Of a stretch of DNA of 64,000 nucleotides, positions 1-11,263 are shown piece by piece. Both the position numbers and the translations under genes were made by a program. Under the pieces are notes generated by a model. The model did not search any database. It was not told the origin of the DNA and was given only the letters and a program-made list of their open reading frames with translations. Within the stretch, counting starts at the first letter, position 1. Each line of letters opens with the position of its first letter. Source of the DNA: Chloranthus sessilifolius (lineage: Eukaryota > Streptophyta > Magnoliopsida > Chloranthales > Chloranthaceae); contig CM037590.1 in assembly GCA_021018995.1 (NCBI GenBank), forward strand, positions 104,099,097 to 104,163,096. The letters run 5' to 3'.

Positions 1-91
1 GCATCTGTCGGGAGCGACAGAACAAACCAAAAGAGTGGGGGGGCTGGTCTTCCCCTCTGGCCCGTACCAGGCCCAAGACCCGGCCTAAGTG

Positions 92-272
92 CCTGGCGCA
101 ACTATTAGTTGCGCCACCCGCTAGGGGCCTCAAAATAGCCTGGCGCAACTAATAGTTGCGCCAAGCATAGTTGCGCCACCCGCTAGGGGCCTCAAAATAG
201 CCTGGCGCAACTAATAGTTGCGCCAAGCAAAAGGTGGGAAACATTTTGCCTGGCGCAACTATTAGTTGCGCT
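92..272. repeat. Cluster of four 21-bp palindromes upstream of the PMD gene
   Basis: Four copies of an inverted repeat with arms GGCGCAACTA and TAGTTGCGCC around a single A or T lie at 95-115, 142-162, 204-224 (all exact) and 252-272 (one end base differs). A half copy sits at 168-177. Positions 106-167 and 168-229 form a 62-bp tandem duplication carrying the palindrome. The cluster ends just before a TATA-like box. Confidence 0.95.
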
Positions 273-288
273 AGGCTTGGCTGGGGGG

Positions 289-298
289 AATTTAAATA
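289..298 (+). promoter_or_regulatory. TATA-like box of the PMD cargo gene
   Basis: The string AATTTAAATA sits about 17 bases after the last palindrome and is followed by a pyrimidine-rich stretch (330-480) that looks like a plant 5' leader. The palindrome-then-TATA order is the same as in the LTRs of this family. Promoter activity is inferred. Confidence 0.5.
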
Positions 299-485
299 GC
301 CCAAGTTCGGGCTGGGGGGCTTTATTTCGAATTTTTCTCCCCCTCCTTCCTCTTTGAAACCGAAAACTGCCCCCCTCCTAGGGTTCCTCTACATTGCCTC
401 TACGCATCCCCCATTGTCGTTGCTTTGCTTATGTGGATCGATTGTCGGCTCACGCTAGATCAAAAACCATTTTTTCTTTTAAGAG

Positions 486-1512
486 GTAACCATTTAACAC
501 CCATTTTCTTTGATTTTTCTTGCTTTTTCTTGCAAATATGATCATGATCTTGCATTCCTAGATGAAAAATAGTTTATTTCCATTGTAAGCATTGATTGAT
601 GATGTGTGAATGGTTTTTCCTGAATAATGCCCCTTTTTTGTGTTTTTTTTTGTGGTTTTATGGGTTTTATTAATATTTGTAAACAATAATAATTTTTGTT
701 TATGTTTTTATTGGTGCTTAGAAAAGGGGTTTTATTTATTATTTTTCTTTGTTTTTATCTTGAATACCAAGCAAGGATACTATTTAGGAAAAGGGAAAAT
801 TTTTGTTTGTTTTTTTTTTTTTTCTTTTTTTTTTGAAAGGTTAATAAAAAATGATTTTTGGTTCCTATATATATTGAAAACTAATCAAAGGAATTTTTTT
901 TTTCGATTTTCTTTCTTATACTTAATTAAGGAAAAGGATTTTGCCTTTAAAAATTTTATTGTTTGAAAACTAAGGCATTGATTTATATATATATTTTTGT
1001 TTTAGTTTTTTCTTTTTGTAAAAGAGGATTTTTTTTTTTATTTAATGGACATAAAGGGAGGGATTTTTTTTTGAAGGAGTTTTTTTTCTTTTGCTTTTTT
1101 GTTTTTGATTTTATGAACCATGAAGAAAAGAATTTTTTTATTTGTTTTTTCTAAAACCCCCCTTTTTTTGGCATAAAGGAAGGACCCTTTGGTTTTGATG
1201 ATGAATTTTTTTCAAAATGGCTTTTATTTTTAAACATAAAAGAAAGGGGGATTTATTTTATTATTATTATTATTTTTTTTTTCTTTACATTCTAAGATAG
1301 AAAGGAGGGGATTTTTTTGCATTTTCAACCTAAAAGGGATTTTGTTGTTTTTTGTTTTTGTGCTTTTTTTTTTTGCCTATGTATGTGTACATCTTTATTT
1401 CCTGACCATGAATAGCGAGAGGGTGAGCATACTCACCTTCCCTTGGTATGTAGCACAAAAACCGTCCGTTACCACTGATCTATTCTAATGTGGATGCCTT
1501 TTGTTGTCCCAG
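486..1512 (+). other. Probable T-rich leader intron of the PMD gene
   Basis: This stretch begins at a donor-like GAG|GTAACC and ends at a strong acceptor, TTGTTGTCCCAG, just before the ATG at 1514. The interior is very T-rich on the plus strand, which is typical of plant introns. Two long Phe/Leu-rich open frames inside it (640-1154) are products of the T-rich composition and are not called as genes. Confidence 0.5.
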
Positions 1513-1513
1513 C

Positions 1514-3935
1514 ATGTCAGGCGAGGGTGAGCACATTCCTAAGGAGGGCCACGAGGAGGGGCCTAAGATAGTGTACGGCCCGCGGGAGGAGCAGTTCATC
1601 TGGGTAGATCGGAGAGTGGGCCCATGGCTCAAGATGCAAGGCGAGGTTGCCCAGGTCGGCCTCCTTCACCAACAACATACCCACATTTTAAATTTTGGGA
1701 TAACGGGCAAGGTAAAAGAGAGGTTCAATTTATTTCTATTATGCAGTTTTTGCTTTGCCTTTGTGGTCTGATGCCCATTTTCTTGGGTGCAGGACTGGCC
1801 CAACATTGTGTTCCGCGAGGGTGGCTCGACTTTCACGAGTTCTACCTCTACGTCCCTCCCATGGTAAAGGTCCTTCTGGCACAGGTGGGCTTCAGAGAAT
1901 CTCTATCTTGCCCCGCCATGAGGGCCGACGCTGCCTATCTGAAAGCCCTGATTGAACGGTTTCGCCCTGAGACGATGACCTTTCACATGTCGTATGCAGA
2001 GATGACCTTGACACCGCCAACTAGGCCATGATTACCGACATCAGGATAGGGGGATACTGATATCCGATCTCACGGTGCCGAGTCGAGAGGACATCATTCG
2101 ATTGATTGGGGCCTATCCTCCTCGCAGGTAGGCACATGGCACCGAGGTCAAGATGTCTTGGCTGACCTCACTTTATACACCTGATGAGTTAGTGGATATG
2201 GGTCTGCCAGATAGGGTGCTCTACATCACGCCCAAGCGGGCGATCATACTAGCCCGTATTACTCTCTTGGTCCTGCTTGGTAAGACCCTTTTCACCAATG
2301 CGAGCGGTGGCCGAGTCAGCCTAGCCTTGCTGAGGGTGATGGACAACTGGGGTGACGTCCACAGGTATGACTGGGGAGGGGCAGGGTGTGCATGGCTGAT
2401 GTACAATTTGTCTAGGGTCACGACGTGGGATTCAAAGTCTATTGTTGGATTTGGGGCTGCCCTGGAGGTAATTCCTCATTCCTTTGCCTTTGCCATTTTT
2501 TTCAAATGATCCATATATGCTATTGACCCGCTCTTGTGCAATGCCCCCCTTTTCAGGTATGGGGATACCATCACTTTCACTCTGGGAGCCCGCTTCTTTT
2601 CTCGGAGGTGCTTACATATCCCCTCCTCAGCAACTGGAATCAGGCCCAGTGCCGCGATGTAGGTTTAAAGCACTTAGAGACAGGTCTGAGGTCCCAACTC
2701 GACTTGATGGTTCCTGAGCAGGTAAAACTCTCTTTCAACTTTGTTTATTTTTAGCTCGGGAATCTCCTTTATTGATGTCCTAACTGCTTGGATTCTCTCT
2801 CTTTTTTTTTTACTTAGGCATATCTTCCCTGACCCGTACCTTGCATCCCCCTTCTGGGACCAAGCAGCTGTAGGCGCTTTCCGCCTATTTAACAATCACC
2901 GCATCATTTTCTTCTATGGAGCATGGGCCAAATTCTATTATCTAGGGGAGCAGGTCGTGCACCAATTCCAGGGTTATTATGCCATACCTGTGGACCCTCC
3001 GACGGATGTTTAGTATCCCGTTGGCAGTATCGAGGAGCTTATCGTGGCCTTCTTCAATAATGGGCTTCCCATCCATGCTCTCTATGTGCCCGGGGACTAT
3101 CATCTTTGGTACGAGTGCTTGTTGTACCGGTTTATCTTGGCTCGCTTTGTACCTAGCGCCAATTTTCTTGCGTTCGGTGGCCCTCTCGGCCAGGTAATTC
3201 TTCTTAGTTTGGATTAGTTCCCTTTATGCTTTAGCTCGGTCCTTCATTCCTTCTAAGCAGATCTTTATTTTGTTCACAGTTTGCTCCAGGGGATGATTCG
3301 GATGGTGAAGGCGGGACGGGTGCAGCTGATATGTCAGGGGAAGATCCCTCCGGTGCTAGCCCTTCTGGTGTGGGTCCCTCGAGCGAGGGCTCCTCAGGTG
3401 CTAGTCCGTCAGGTACCTCTCATGCTGGTATCCCTGGTGGCGATCCGCCCGTTGTCTATGGAACCTTTCGGCTCCTGGATGACAGCTTCCTTTCGGGCCT
3501 CTGCGCGGACGTGGATCGACAAGTGCGATTTTCTGCTGAAGCAGCCCGTGTCCCTCCTCTTGAGGTTGTTCCAGGGGTAAGTCTGCTAACGACCCAATCT
3601 CTTTCCATTTCAGCCTCCTATTGTACATGCTTAAAGATTGCCCTGATAATTGATGTTATATCGTTCTAAAAGTAGGATTTCAACTCGGCCATGGAATATG
3701 CGGAGTACTATCATCATCTTGCAGAGCTTAGGGAGGTGGAGACGGTGAGTACCTTGCTGCCCTACTCCTCTCATTCATTTCATTATCATTTGTCCCTTAA
3801 CTGATCTTGACTCTTGACTTTGACTGTGCCTTGCAGCATGCTTGTGCTAAGGAGTCGCGCTCTTTACTCAGTAGGATCTTGCAGGCATGGTCCTCTTGCC
3901 GTCACAAGAAATCAAATGGCGTGAGCAAGGAATAG
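1514..3935 (+). CDS. Plant mobile domain (PMD) / MAIN-like cargo gene, multi-exon, antisense to element A
   Basis: The ATG at 1514 (MSGEGEH) directly follows a leader-intron acceptor. Coding blocks resemble the plant mobile domain (aminotransferase-like, PMD) family of MAIN/MAIN-like proteins: a block with GWLDFHEFY and LIERFRPETMTFHMSYAEMTLT (1792-2031), one with TLFTNASGGRVSLALLRVMD and YDWGGAGCAWLMYNLSR (2153-2470), one with DPYLASPFWDQ (2820-3000), and a Ser/Gly-rich acidic part near 3300-3480. The blocks are separated by GT-AG gaps (about 1709-1791, 2468-2554, 2720-2819, 3194-3280, 3576-3674 and 3745-3837), so this is an intron-bearing gene. PMD proteins of the host are nuclear factors in silencing, and PMD ORFs are also known as antisense cargo of Tat-lineage elements. 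It is not intact as it stands. It may be a captured host gene or long-term element cargo. Confidence 0.7.
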
Positions 3936-4295
3936 GCTTTTAGTTTTTGTTTTGAAAACTCAGTACTCTTTGGAATTTGATTTGGATTTGTTTAATCATT
4001 TTGGGGATGGTTGATTTGATACTTTGGATCATTATTTTTTGAAAAATATTTTTAGAATTTCTGCTTTGATTTTATGCCATGATCTCTTTGCATCAGACTT
4101 GTTTCTCTGTAGGATGTGTTTGCCCAAAATGTTCTTAGAAAGTGACTCCTTGGGCGTATGCATTGATGTAGGATCAGTCCTGCATATAAATAAACAAAAT
4201 AATTGCGAAACTGTTAGTGAAAGGAGGTGTGTGAAAAAAACAAAAAGGGTGTAAGTCCCCACTGCTGGGTCCCGGGATGGCTGAAGAGGGGGGAC
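3936..4295. other. Spacer between the two cargo genes
   Basis: AT-rich sequence that probably holds the 3' untranslated region of the PMD gene. Two opposed open frames (4024-4262) have no recognisable domain and are not called. Confidence 0.4.
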
Positions 4296-4405
4296 TGTAT
4301 AGTTGCGCCAGGTTGAAATTCTAGAAAATATGTATTGGTGTAACTATTAGTTGCGCCAGGCTCAACCTGGGGGAGAAAAACACTGGCGCAACTAACAGTT
4401 GCGCC
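4296..4405. repeat. Palindrome cluster upstream of the DUF7745-like gene
   Basis: A half copy (TAGTTGCGCCAGG) lies near 4299-4312, a partly decayed full copy near 4336-4358, and a copy with a single mismatch at 4385-4405. This is the same 21-bp palindrome as at 92-272 and in the LTRs. Confidence 0.9.
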
Positions 4406-4430
4406 CTATTTAGCCTGGGGAGCAGTGGAT

Positions 4431-4440
4431 CCTTATATAC
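4431..4440 (+). promoter_or_regulatory. TATA-like box of the DUF7745-like gene
   Basis: CCTTATATAC lies about 26 bases after the last palindrome and about 130 bases before the ATG at 4573. Position and spacing match the PMD gene and the LTR promoters. Function is inferred. Confidence 0.5.
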
Positions 4441-4572
4441 CCGAGTTAGTCCAAAAATCACTTCTTTTTGTTTGTCTTGGCCCTTTTGATCGGTTCTTTT
4501 GCTCTTGCTTTCCCAAGGCAGGTCCATCACCATACAATGATTTTTGTCTTCTAAGAAGATCTGTGTACGTTC

Positions 4573-6069
4573 ATGGGCCCGCTTTCTAACCCTCCCTTAC
4601 GTGGAGGGCCTGGAGCCAATTTACCCCCTTCCTTGGGCTTGGGGCCCAAACTTCTAACAGCCTGGCTTGGGAGCTTGAATGAGAGTGAGCTCACCGACTT
4701 GGAGCGCCTTGGGCTATCTCGCCTTTCTTCCTTTCTAGAGGTTCCTCCACGGCGGGAGCTCCTTTTCACTGTCGCTTCATTTTGGGATGTGAATTCCCAT
4801 GTATTCCGTTTTAGGAAGCGGGAGCTAACCCCAACCCTTGAGGAGCTATCCAATCTATCTGGCATGAAGCTTCACAGGGGCCTTGCAAGAGTCACGCCTC
4901 AGCCGGGCTACTCCAAATCCATTCACCTTACTCTCGATTTGAAGAAACTCGAGTATGAGAAAAATCTCATTGGGGGGCCCACAAGGTGTTCCCTAAAATT
5001 CCTCAAAGAACTTTTCGGTGACAAAAGTCTCCGAAGATTGCCGATTAGGAATATTTTCAACGTGAAAGGTCTAGCACTTGATCTCATCTCTGAAATCCTC
5101 TTCTTTACTGGGGGGAGAGCTTCTCGTTGGCAATTTGTGACATTTTGACGGAGCTAGAGGCGGGCCGATCCATGATGCATTTGGTACTCGCCGAGTTGTA
5201 TCGAGGCCTTGATTCATTTGCTTTTGGCAAGGTGGAGGGCCTTCGGGGGTGCCCCTTGTTGCTTCAGGTATGATTGGGTAAGCACCTCGCTATCTTGGGG
5301 CCTATGCCCCATTTTTATATTGCTCGAGGTGAGGCGGCTCAGTGCTTTCTGGGTAGGTGCCATTTACTTCCACAGGGCGATGTGTCAGCTCTGAAACTTT
5401 AGTTGACCGATGCCGAGCTGACATGGAGGGTTCCTTGGTTGGATCGGACCTTCCCAGTAGTTCGCTCTAGAGACCATGAGGGCATCACCCTCCTAGGATT
5501 GACTGGCAGCACCTTTTACTTCCCATTCCGAGTGTTGCGTCAATTTAGCTGCCCTCAGCAAGTGCCTTGTGAGGCCAGACCCCCTTTATGTGATTTGATC
5601 TTTTCTAGGGGGTCCTTTAGAGACATAGATCGGATTGCTGCTCTTTGGGAGACACGTCAGTTGACAGTGATGTGTGATATCGAGCAGGGAGATTCAATTC
5701 AGGCTTCTCCTGAGTACGAGGCCTGGCTGTTGACTGAGTGGCCTGCTGCTGATGGTTCAGATTCATCCGAGATCATTGACACTAGAGGCCCCTGGCCAAA
5801 GAAAGAGACGGCACTCTGAGCCCGCATCGAGCTACTGGTGGATGAGAAGAGGGTCCTGTGAGAACTTTTGGCACATGAAAAGGTTAGAGCAGACATAGCA
5901 GAGAGCGAGGTCCTCCGTTTGAAGGGATCACTGAGCGTCACTTTTGGAGCCGCCGACTCTTCTCAGAAGAGGTATAAGAGCCTGCATGGTCGCTGGCTTA
6001 CTGAGCGAAATGTCTAGGAAGATGACCTTCATGCTGAGATTAGCGCATTGAAGCGCGAGCTACGTTGCT
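4573..6069 (+). CDS. DUF7745-like cargo gene, antisense to element A
   Basis: The first block (ATG at 4573) has the layout of plant DUF7745 proteins: LTAWLGSLNESELTDLERLG, then FWDVNSHVFRFRKRELTPTLEELSNLSGM, where a tryptophan-aspartate step precedes a conserved PT-x-EE segment. Later blocks (5150-5400 and 5403-5819) have AELYRGLDSFAFGKVEG and WRVPWLDRTFPVVRSRDHEGITLLGLTG, again typical of this family. The end (5820-6069) is rich in Glu, Arg and Leu and looks like a coiled coil. DUF7745 has no assigned biochemical role; it is often found next to plant retroelements. The gene lies on the plus strand, opposite to gag-pol, and is not intact. Family call is by recalled motif pattern; function unknown. 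Confidence 0.6.
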
Positions 6070-6325
6070 AACTCCTTCCTACACATAGAACTTTTTGCAC
6101 AGATTAGATACACAGAAAAGGGGCATAAAAACCCCTTGACAGATACACGTATTTTTTTGTATACATATTTTCTTTATGTTTTTATTTATAAAAAAGGTAA
6201 ACACGCTAGTCATCACGCCGGCTATTTTTTGAGATGTGGTGTAAGTGGTGTATTTTGTAAATGAAAGGTAGTTTATTATATACATCTACATAGACTTTTT
6301 GGTCTTTTTGTTTTATGCGTGTATA

Positions 6326-6365
<40 letters not shown>

Positions 6366-7544
6366 TTTTTTGTGCGGTGCCTTAATCGCCTTGTGAAACC
6401 CTGGGTCCTCTTTTGAGCATGGTCGAACACCTTCATGCAGTCGAACCTAAGTGAGTTTCTGGATTTTACTAAGGTCGGAATGTTGATCTCTTTGGATTGA
6501 GTTAAACCTTTCTCCTTGCCTCGGGTCATACGTTTGACGGTGCGGTTTCACAAAGACAATTCTGGTCGGGACCCGATTCAAACTAGCATGAGCGGCCCAG
6601 TCGGACAAGAGGGTATAGGAAGAGTAATAAAAGGGTTCCTCAAACATCAATCTTCTCAATCAGTCCAAACCTTTCTTTTCATTTTTTTTTCTCTTTTTTT
6701 TTTTTAATCTCCTTTTTTTACCAGTGACGCCCTTTCGGGTTTTCACCACGTCCATGGGTTTAGCTCTCTTACCCCAAGCGCCCTTTCGAGTTTTCACCTG
6801 GTCTGCACAAGCTCGTTGTTTTTACCTGTAATGCCCTTTCGAGTTTTCACCACGTCCATCTTGTTTTGAGCTTGTATTTTTATTTTTATTTTTTTATTTA
6901 TTTTTTCTTTCTTTTCTTCCTTTTCTTTTTAAAAGCCACGACATAGACGTCGATTTCATCATAGCCGGCCAGATGGGGTTATGGTGTCATCCACAACTTG
7001 GCTTGTGTTGACTTAACAGATATTATGACTGCTTGTAAACCTAAAAAGGGCTTTCTTCAGGGTGTAGCTTGGCCATGGGTTAGGTTAGGGTTTGAACGTA
7101 TGCTAGGCTAAAAGGGTTTCCTTGATTCCGCTCAATTTTCTCAACATACTTTCTTCCTTGGGGGTTTTTACTGTACATGCCCTGTGATTCTTTCTATATT
7201 TTTTTTGTTCTTTTTGCTCCATTTTAGGCAATCTCTTTTTGAGGTTTTGGTTTTTTAATTTTTTTTTAATTTTGATAGTAACTTTACTTCATCTCCTTTT
7301 TTCTCTCTTTTTTTTTTTTTTTTTTTTTTATATGTACACACTTTTTCTTTTCCAGGGAAGTGGTTCATTGAAAGAAAGGCCTAGGCTCAAAATGGGGTAG
7401 CAAAGGATATCATCTTTTTTAGGGATGTTTTTTTGCTACTGTGCTTGAAATGATGGCCTCTTTTGGATGGTTCTTAAGCAGTCACGCATCTATTTTACCA
7501 ATACTTAGCTTATTGCGATAGACTATGAGTAGAACCATCGGATG
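6070..7544 (-). other. Element A 3' tail, non-coding
   Basis: The region between the integrase end and the cargo genes. It contains AT dinucleotide and poly-T runs (6318-6372, 7300-7330), a segment matching the B tail (GTTTCACAAAGACAATTC near 6543), and the three hairpin boxes listed separately. It corresponds to 54259-55400 in element B. No coding sequence is supported. Confidence 0.6.
6720..6860 (-). repeat. Triple CCCGAAAGGG-type hairpin boxes in the element A tail
   Basis: On the minus strand, three spaced copies of GGTGAAAAC-C/T-CGAAAGGGC occur, followed by a short G/T/A-rich end (GGTAAAA type). The core can fold as CCC-GAAA-GGG, a stem capped by a GNRA-type tetraloop; two copies here have one stem base changed. 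The same three boxes recur in element B at 54914-55053 with similar spacing. Confidence 0.8.
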
Positions 7545-8740
7545 TATCTAGCATTTATGGGCTCAGGAAGATGATCTCCGTCCATGGTGGCGAGGCGGAT
7601 GGCGTATCCCAGTAGTACTTCTCAAATGACGTAAGGTCCTTCCCAGTTTGGCTTGAACTTGCCTCTCGGATCGGCATGAAAGGATGGGAAGATCTTCTTC
7701 AGTACAGTGTCTCCTACCTTCAGATCTCGATCGCGGACACGTTTATTGTAAGCACGTGCAATTCACCCTTGGTAAACTTGAGCATGACACAAGGCTAAGA
7801 GTCTCTTCTCGTCTAGTAAATTCAATTGTTCAAAGCAGGATCTCTCTCTTTCTGCTTCGGGTAAGCCTGATTCCATGAGGATTCGGAGCGAGGGTACTTC
7901 AACCTCTACTGGTAGGACGGCCTCAATTCCATACACAAGGGAGAATGGTGTTGCCTCTGTAGGGGTACGGATCGACGTTCTGTAGGCCGATAAGGCAAAT
8001 GGAAACATTTCACTCCAATCTCGGTAAGTGACAACCATTTTCTCAAGGATGTGGATGACCATCTTGTTCGCAGCTTCCATGGCTCCATTAGTTTGAGGCT
8101 GATAAGGTGACGAGCGATGGTGCTTAATTTTGTATTGCTCACAGAAGGCTCGGACGCGCTTATTTGCAGAGTTTGTGCCATTGTCTATGATGATATCTTT
8201 GGGTACTCTAAATCGACACACAATATTACTCTTGAGGAACTTCTTAACGTGACTGGCCGTGATGTTGTCATATGATGCTGCTTCTACCCGTTTGGTGAAG
8301 TATTCAATGGCGACGAGGATGAACCGATACCCATTTAATGCTTTCAGATTAATCATTCCAACGATGTCAAGGCCCCAGGTAGCAAATGGCCAAGGAGTGG
8401 TCATGCAGTGAATATCGATGGTAGGAGAGTGTATCAGACTGGAGTGCTCCTAACACTTGTAGCATTTCTGAACATGTTTGTAGCAATCTAATTCTATAGT
8501 GGTCAAAAAGTATCCCTGTCGCAGAATTTTCTTAGCAAGCATGTGACCGCTGACCTGGGATTTGCATACTCCTTCGTGGATCACTCTCATGATGTTGGTC
8601 GCTGCACTTTCAATAAGGCACTTGAGTAAGATGTTATTGTACGATCGCTTGTAAAGGCATTCCCCACAAATGACATAGCCTACTGCTAGATGCTGGATGG
8701 TTCGTCGGTCCGTCTTGGATGTACCCTCAGGGAAAGTTAG
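7545..8740 (-). pseudogene. Element A integrase region
   Basis: The minus-strand piece 7763-8404 shows the gypsy integrase core: WPFATWGLDIVGMIN, ILVAIEYFTKRVEA, DIIIDNGTNSANK and [17 protein letters not shown], covering the D, D and E catalytic positions. The Cys/His zinc-binding part lies just upstream in the element (8440-8600), and the C-terminal part with a GPYVI-like and GDHLPEPINA-like end runs to about 7545. Integrase inserts the element cDNA into host DNA. It follows the second RNase H as in element B. Broken fossil. Confidence 0.85.
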
Positions 8741-8769
8741 GGTCTCGAGGAAATTCTTAATATTTGAGA

Positions 8770-9439
8770 ACCAAGGTGGCTCATCATCAGACTTTGTAGG
8801 TTCTTCAACCTAGAGGCAGAAGGCCGGCTCACTTCTCTGCTCGATCATGATTGGCTTCATCTCAGCACCATACGGGATTTCTATCATTGATGCCAACATT
8901 GCTAGTGCATCGACAAAGTGATTTCTTATTCGTGGGACATAGGAGAATGTCACATCTTTAAAACAAGCTATCAGATCCTCAAGGTGCTCGTGATAGGGGA
9001 TCAGTTTCTCGTCTTTTGCCTTCCAGTCACCATTCGTCTGGCATATAATCAGTTGCGAATCACCAAACACTCGAAGGTGAGTTACATTCAGATTAAGAGC
9101 TGCCTACAGACCAGAGGCATATGCTTTATACTCAGCCATGTTGTTTATGCAAGGGAAGTTGAGCTTGATAGAGACGGGTACGTGGGACCCTTCCTGCAAA
9201 ATCAGAATGGCACCAACTCCTTGACCCTCCGCATTTGCTGCCCCGTCAAAGTGCATTACCCATGATTTTTTTACTTCTTTTGTATCCCCTTCTGTCATAA
9301 AAAGGATGTCCTCATCAGGGAATTCTGTTCTCAATGGCTCATAGTCCGGCAAAGGATTGTGGGCGAGATGATCGGCTAGTACTTGCCCTTTAATTGACTT
9401 TTGAGTGACATACATGATGTCAAACTCAGACAATAACAA
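8770..9439 (-). pseudogene. Element A second (archaeal-type) RNase H region
   Basis: Pieces at 9104-9439 and 8810-9070 show MHFDGAANAEGQGVGAIL, LNFPCINNMAEYKAYASGL and MFGDSQLIICQTNGDW, the pattern of an archaeal-type RNase H located between the retroviral-type RNase H and integrase. A second RNase H in this position marks the Tat lineage. Only fragments remain. Confidence 0.8.
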
Positions 9440-11004
9440 CTATCATTGTGCAGTTCGCCCAATAAGAGCCAGCTTCTCAAACAGGTATTTTAATGGGTCC
9501 ATGCGGGCTAGGATTAGTACGGCCTGAGATAGTAAGTAATGGCGGAGCCTCTGAGTAGCCCATATAAGAGCCAAGCACGCTTTCTCCAGATGATAATAGC
9601 GCGTCTCATAATCAGTAAATTTCTTGCTCCGATAGTAGATGGCCTACTCTCTTCTTCCCGTCTCGTCATGCTGACCTAAGATGCATCCCATTGAGACCTC
9701 CGTCGTGGAGAGATACATTAAGAGTGGTCTACCTGGCTCGGGTGGTACCAACACAGGTGGATTAAGGAGGTAGCTTTTGATTTTATCGAATGCTGCCTGA
9801 CAGTCGTCTTTCTATTCAACGGGCGAGTTTTTCCTTAGTAGCTTAAAGATCGGCATGCAGATTGGAGTTAGTTGTGCAATGAATCGACTAATATATTATA
9901 TTCTACCCAGGAACCCTTTGACTTCTTTCTCGATAGATGGTGGCGGCATCTCAGTGACAGCTTTGACTTTAACTGGGTCGACCTCTATCCCTCTCCTGCT
10001 AACAATGAACCTCAACAGCTTTTCAGACATAGCACCAAATGCACACTTCTGTGGATTCAGACGTAACCTATACTTTCTCAACCTTTCGAATAGTTTATGA
10101 AGGTTTACCAAGTGATCGCTTCGCTCCGGTAACTTGGCTATCATATCATCGACATACACTTCAATTTCTCGGTGCATCATGTTGTGAAACAGTGCAGTCA
10201 TAGCTCTTTGGTATGTTGCACCAGTGTTCTTTAGCCCAAATGGCATGACTTTGTAGCAGAAGGTTCCCCAAGGAGTGCTAAACATTGTCTTCTCTCGATC
10301 TACCTCTGCCATCTTTATCTAGTTGTATCCTGAAAATCCATCCATAAAATAAAGCATCCCGTGCTTTGCAGTGTTATCAACCAAGATGTCAATGTGCGGC
10401 AATGGAAAGTCGTCCTTCGGGCTCGTCCTATTCAAATTGCGGAAATCGATGCACATGCGGACCTTTCCATCCTTCTTCGGCACCGGCATAATATTGGTTA
10501 GCCACTGTGGGTACTTGGATACCATGAGGAACCCCGCGTCATACTGCTTGATGACTTCATCTTTGACTTTCAACATCCACTCGGGTCGGAGACGTCTCAG
10601 CTTCTATTTGACCGGCTTCATATCGGGGTAGAGAGGCAACTCATGCTCGACCAAATCAGTGTCTAGACCAGGCATGTCCTCATACGACCAGGCAAAAACG
10701 TCTTGGTATGATCGAAGGAAGTCGATCATGCTTTTCCTTTCTTCAGGAGACAATGACGTTCTGATTTTGGTTATTCTGGGAATCTCCTCAGTCCCTAGAT
10801 TGATGTCTTTAGTTTCCTCGACATTGGGGGTAGGGCCATGCTCAAAGTCAGCGAACCAGTCAAGGAGATCATTGGGGAGATCCTTCAAAGGACTATCCTC
10901 GTCCAGACTCATAACACCTACCTCTTCTTGTATTTCTATAGGGAAGGGGTCGATTTTACGTGGGATGGGTATTTTGATTAAGGCATCCTTTTGTGGGACT
11001 TTTT
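9440..11004 (-). pseudogene. Element A reverse transcriptase and first RNase H region
   Basis: 10604-10912 carries the entry segment with YQDVFAWSYEDMPGLDTDLVEHELP. 10319-10576 has the fingers and palm start (PVPKKDGKVRMCIDFRNLNR). 9896-10312 has TPWGTFCYKVMPFGLKNTGATYQRAM and the YVDD catalytic motif (10145-10156). RNase H follows at about 9440-9870. RT copies the element RNA into DNA. Element B has the same order at 50880-52500. Fossil with several breaks. Confidence 0.9.
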
Positions 11005-11263
11005 CTAGAATTTTAAATGATAATATTTTTGAACTTTGTATTTTTTCGATGTTTTTGGAATTTTGTATTTTTTCAATGTTTTTGAGATTTTTGTTTTCTT
11101 CATAGACAGACCTTTGGCAGTGTGAGTCTGTGTATATACAAGGTATTGCCAGCCAAGGGCTTATCTCACTTTTTATAGGTTGTTTTTTTTTGGGAAACAG
11201 GTGCTAAATATTAGGCCACTCCTCGCTTCCAGGGTTTTGGGTAAAGATACCTAATTGCATACC
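11005..11263 (-). other. Probable intron between protease and RT of element A
   Basis: On the minus strand, a CAG|GTATGC donor precedes an AT-rich non-coding stretch of about 259 bases with repeated TTTTGGAATTT-like runs, ending at an ATTCTAG acceptor. Element B has the same layout (50597-50879). Ogre-type elements are known to splice an intron in this part of pol. Splicing itself is inferred. Confidence 0.55.

Noticed and set aside
1-30. Possible LTR edge at the window start (GCATCTGT, like the B tract-LTR junction)
   Set aside because: The match is only eight bases, the orientation is wrong for element A, and the following bases do not match any LTR here.
92-272. CRISPR-like array
   Set aside because: Palindromic repeats with spacers, but only a few copies, variable spacing, an intact 62-bp duplication including the spacer, and a plant retroelement setting.
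640-1154. Two Phe-rich open frames on the plus strand
   Set aside because: They lie in a T-rich stretch that fits a plant leader intron and have low-complexity composition.
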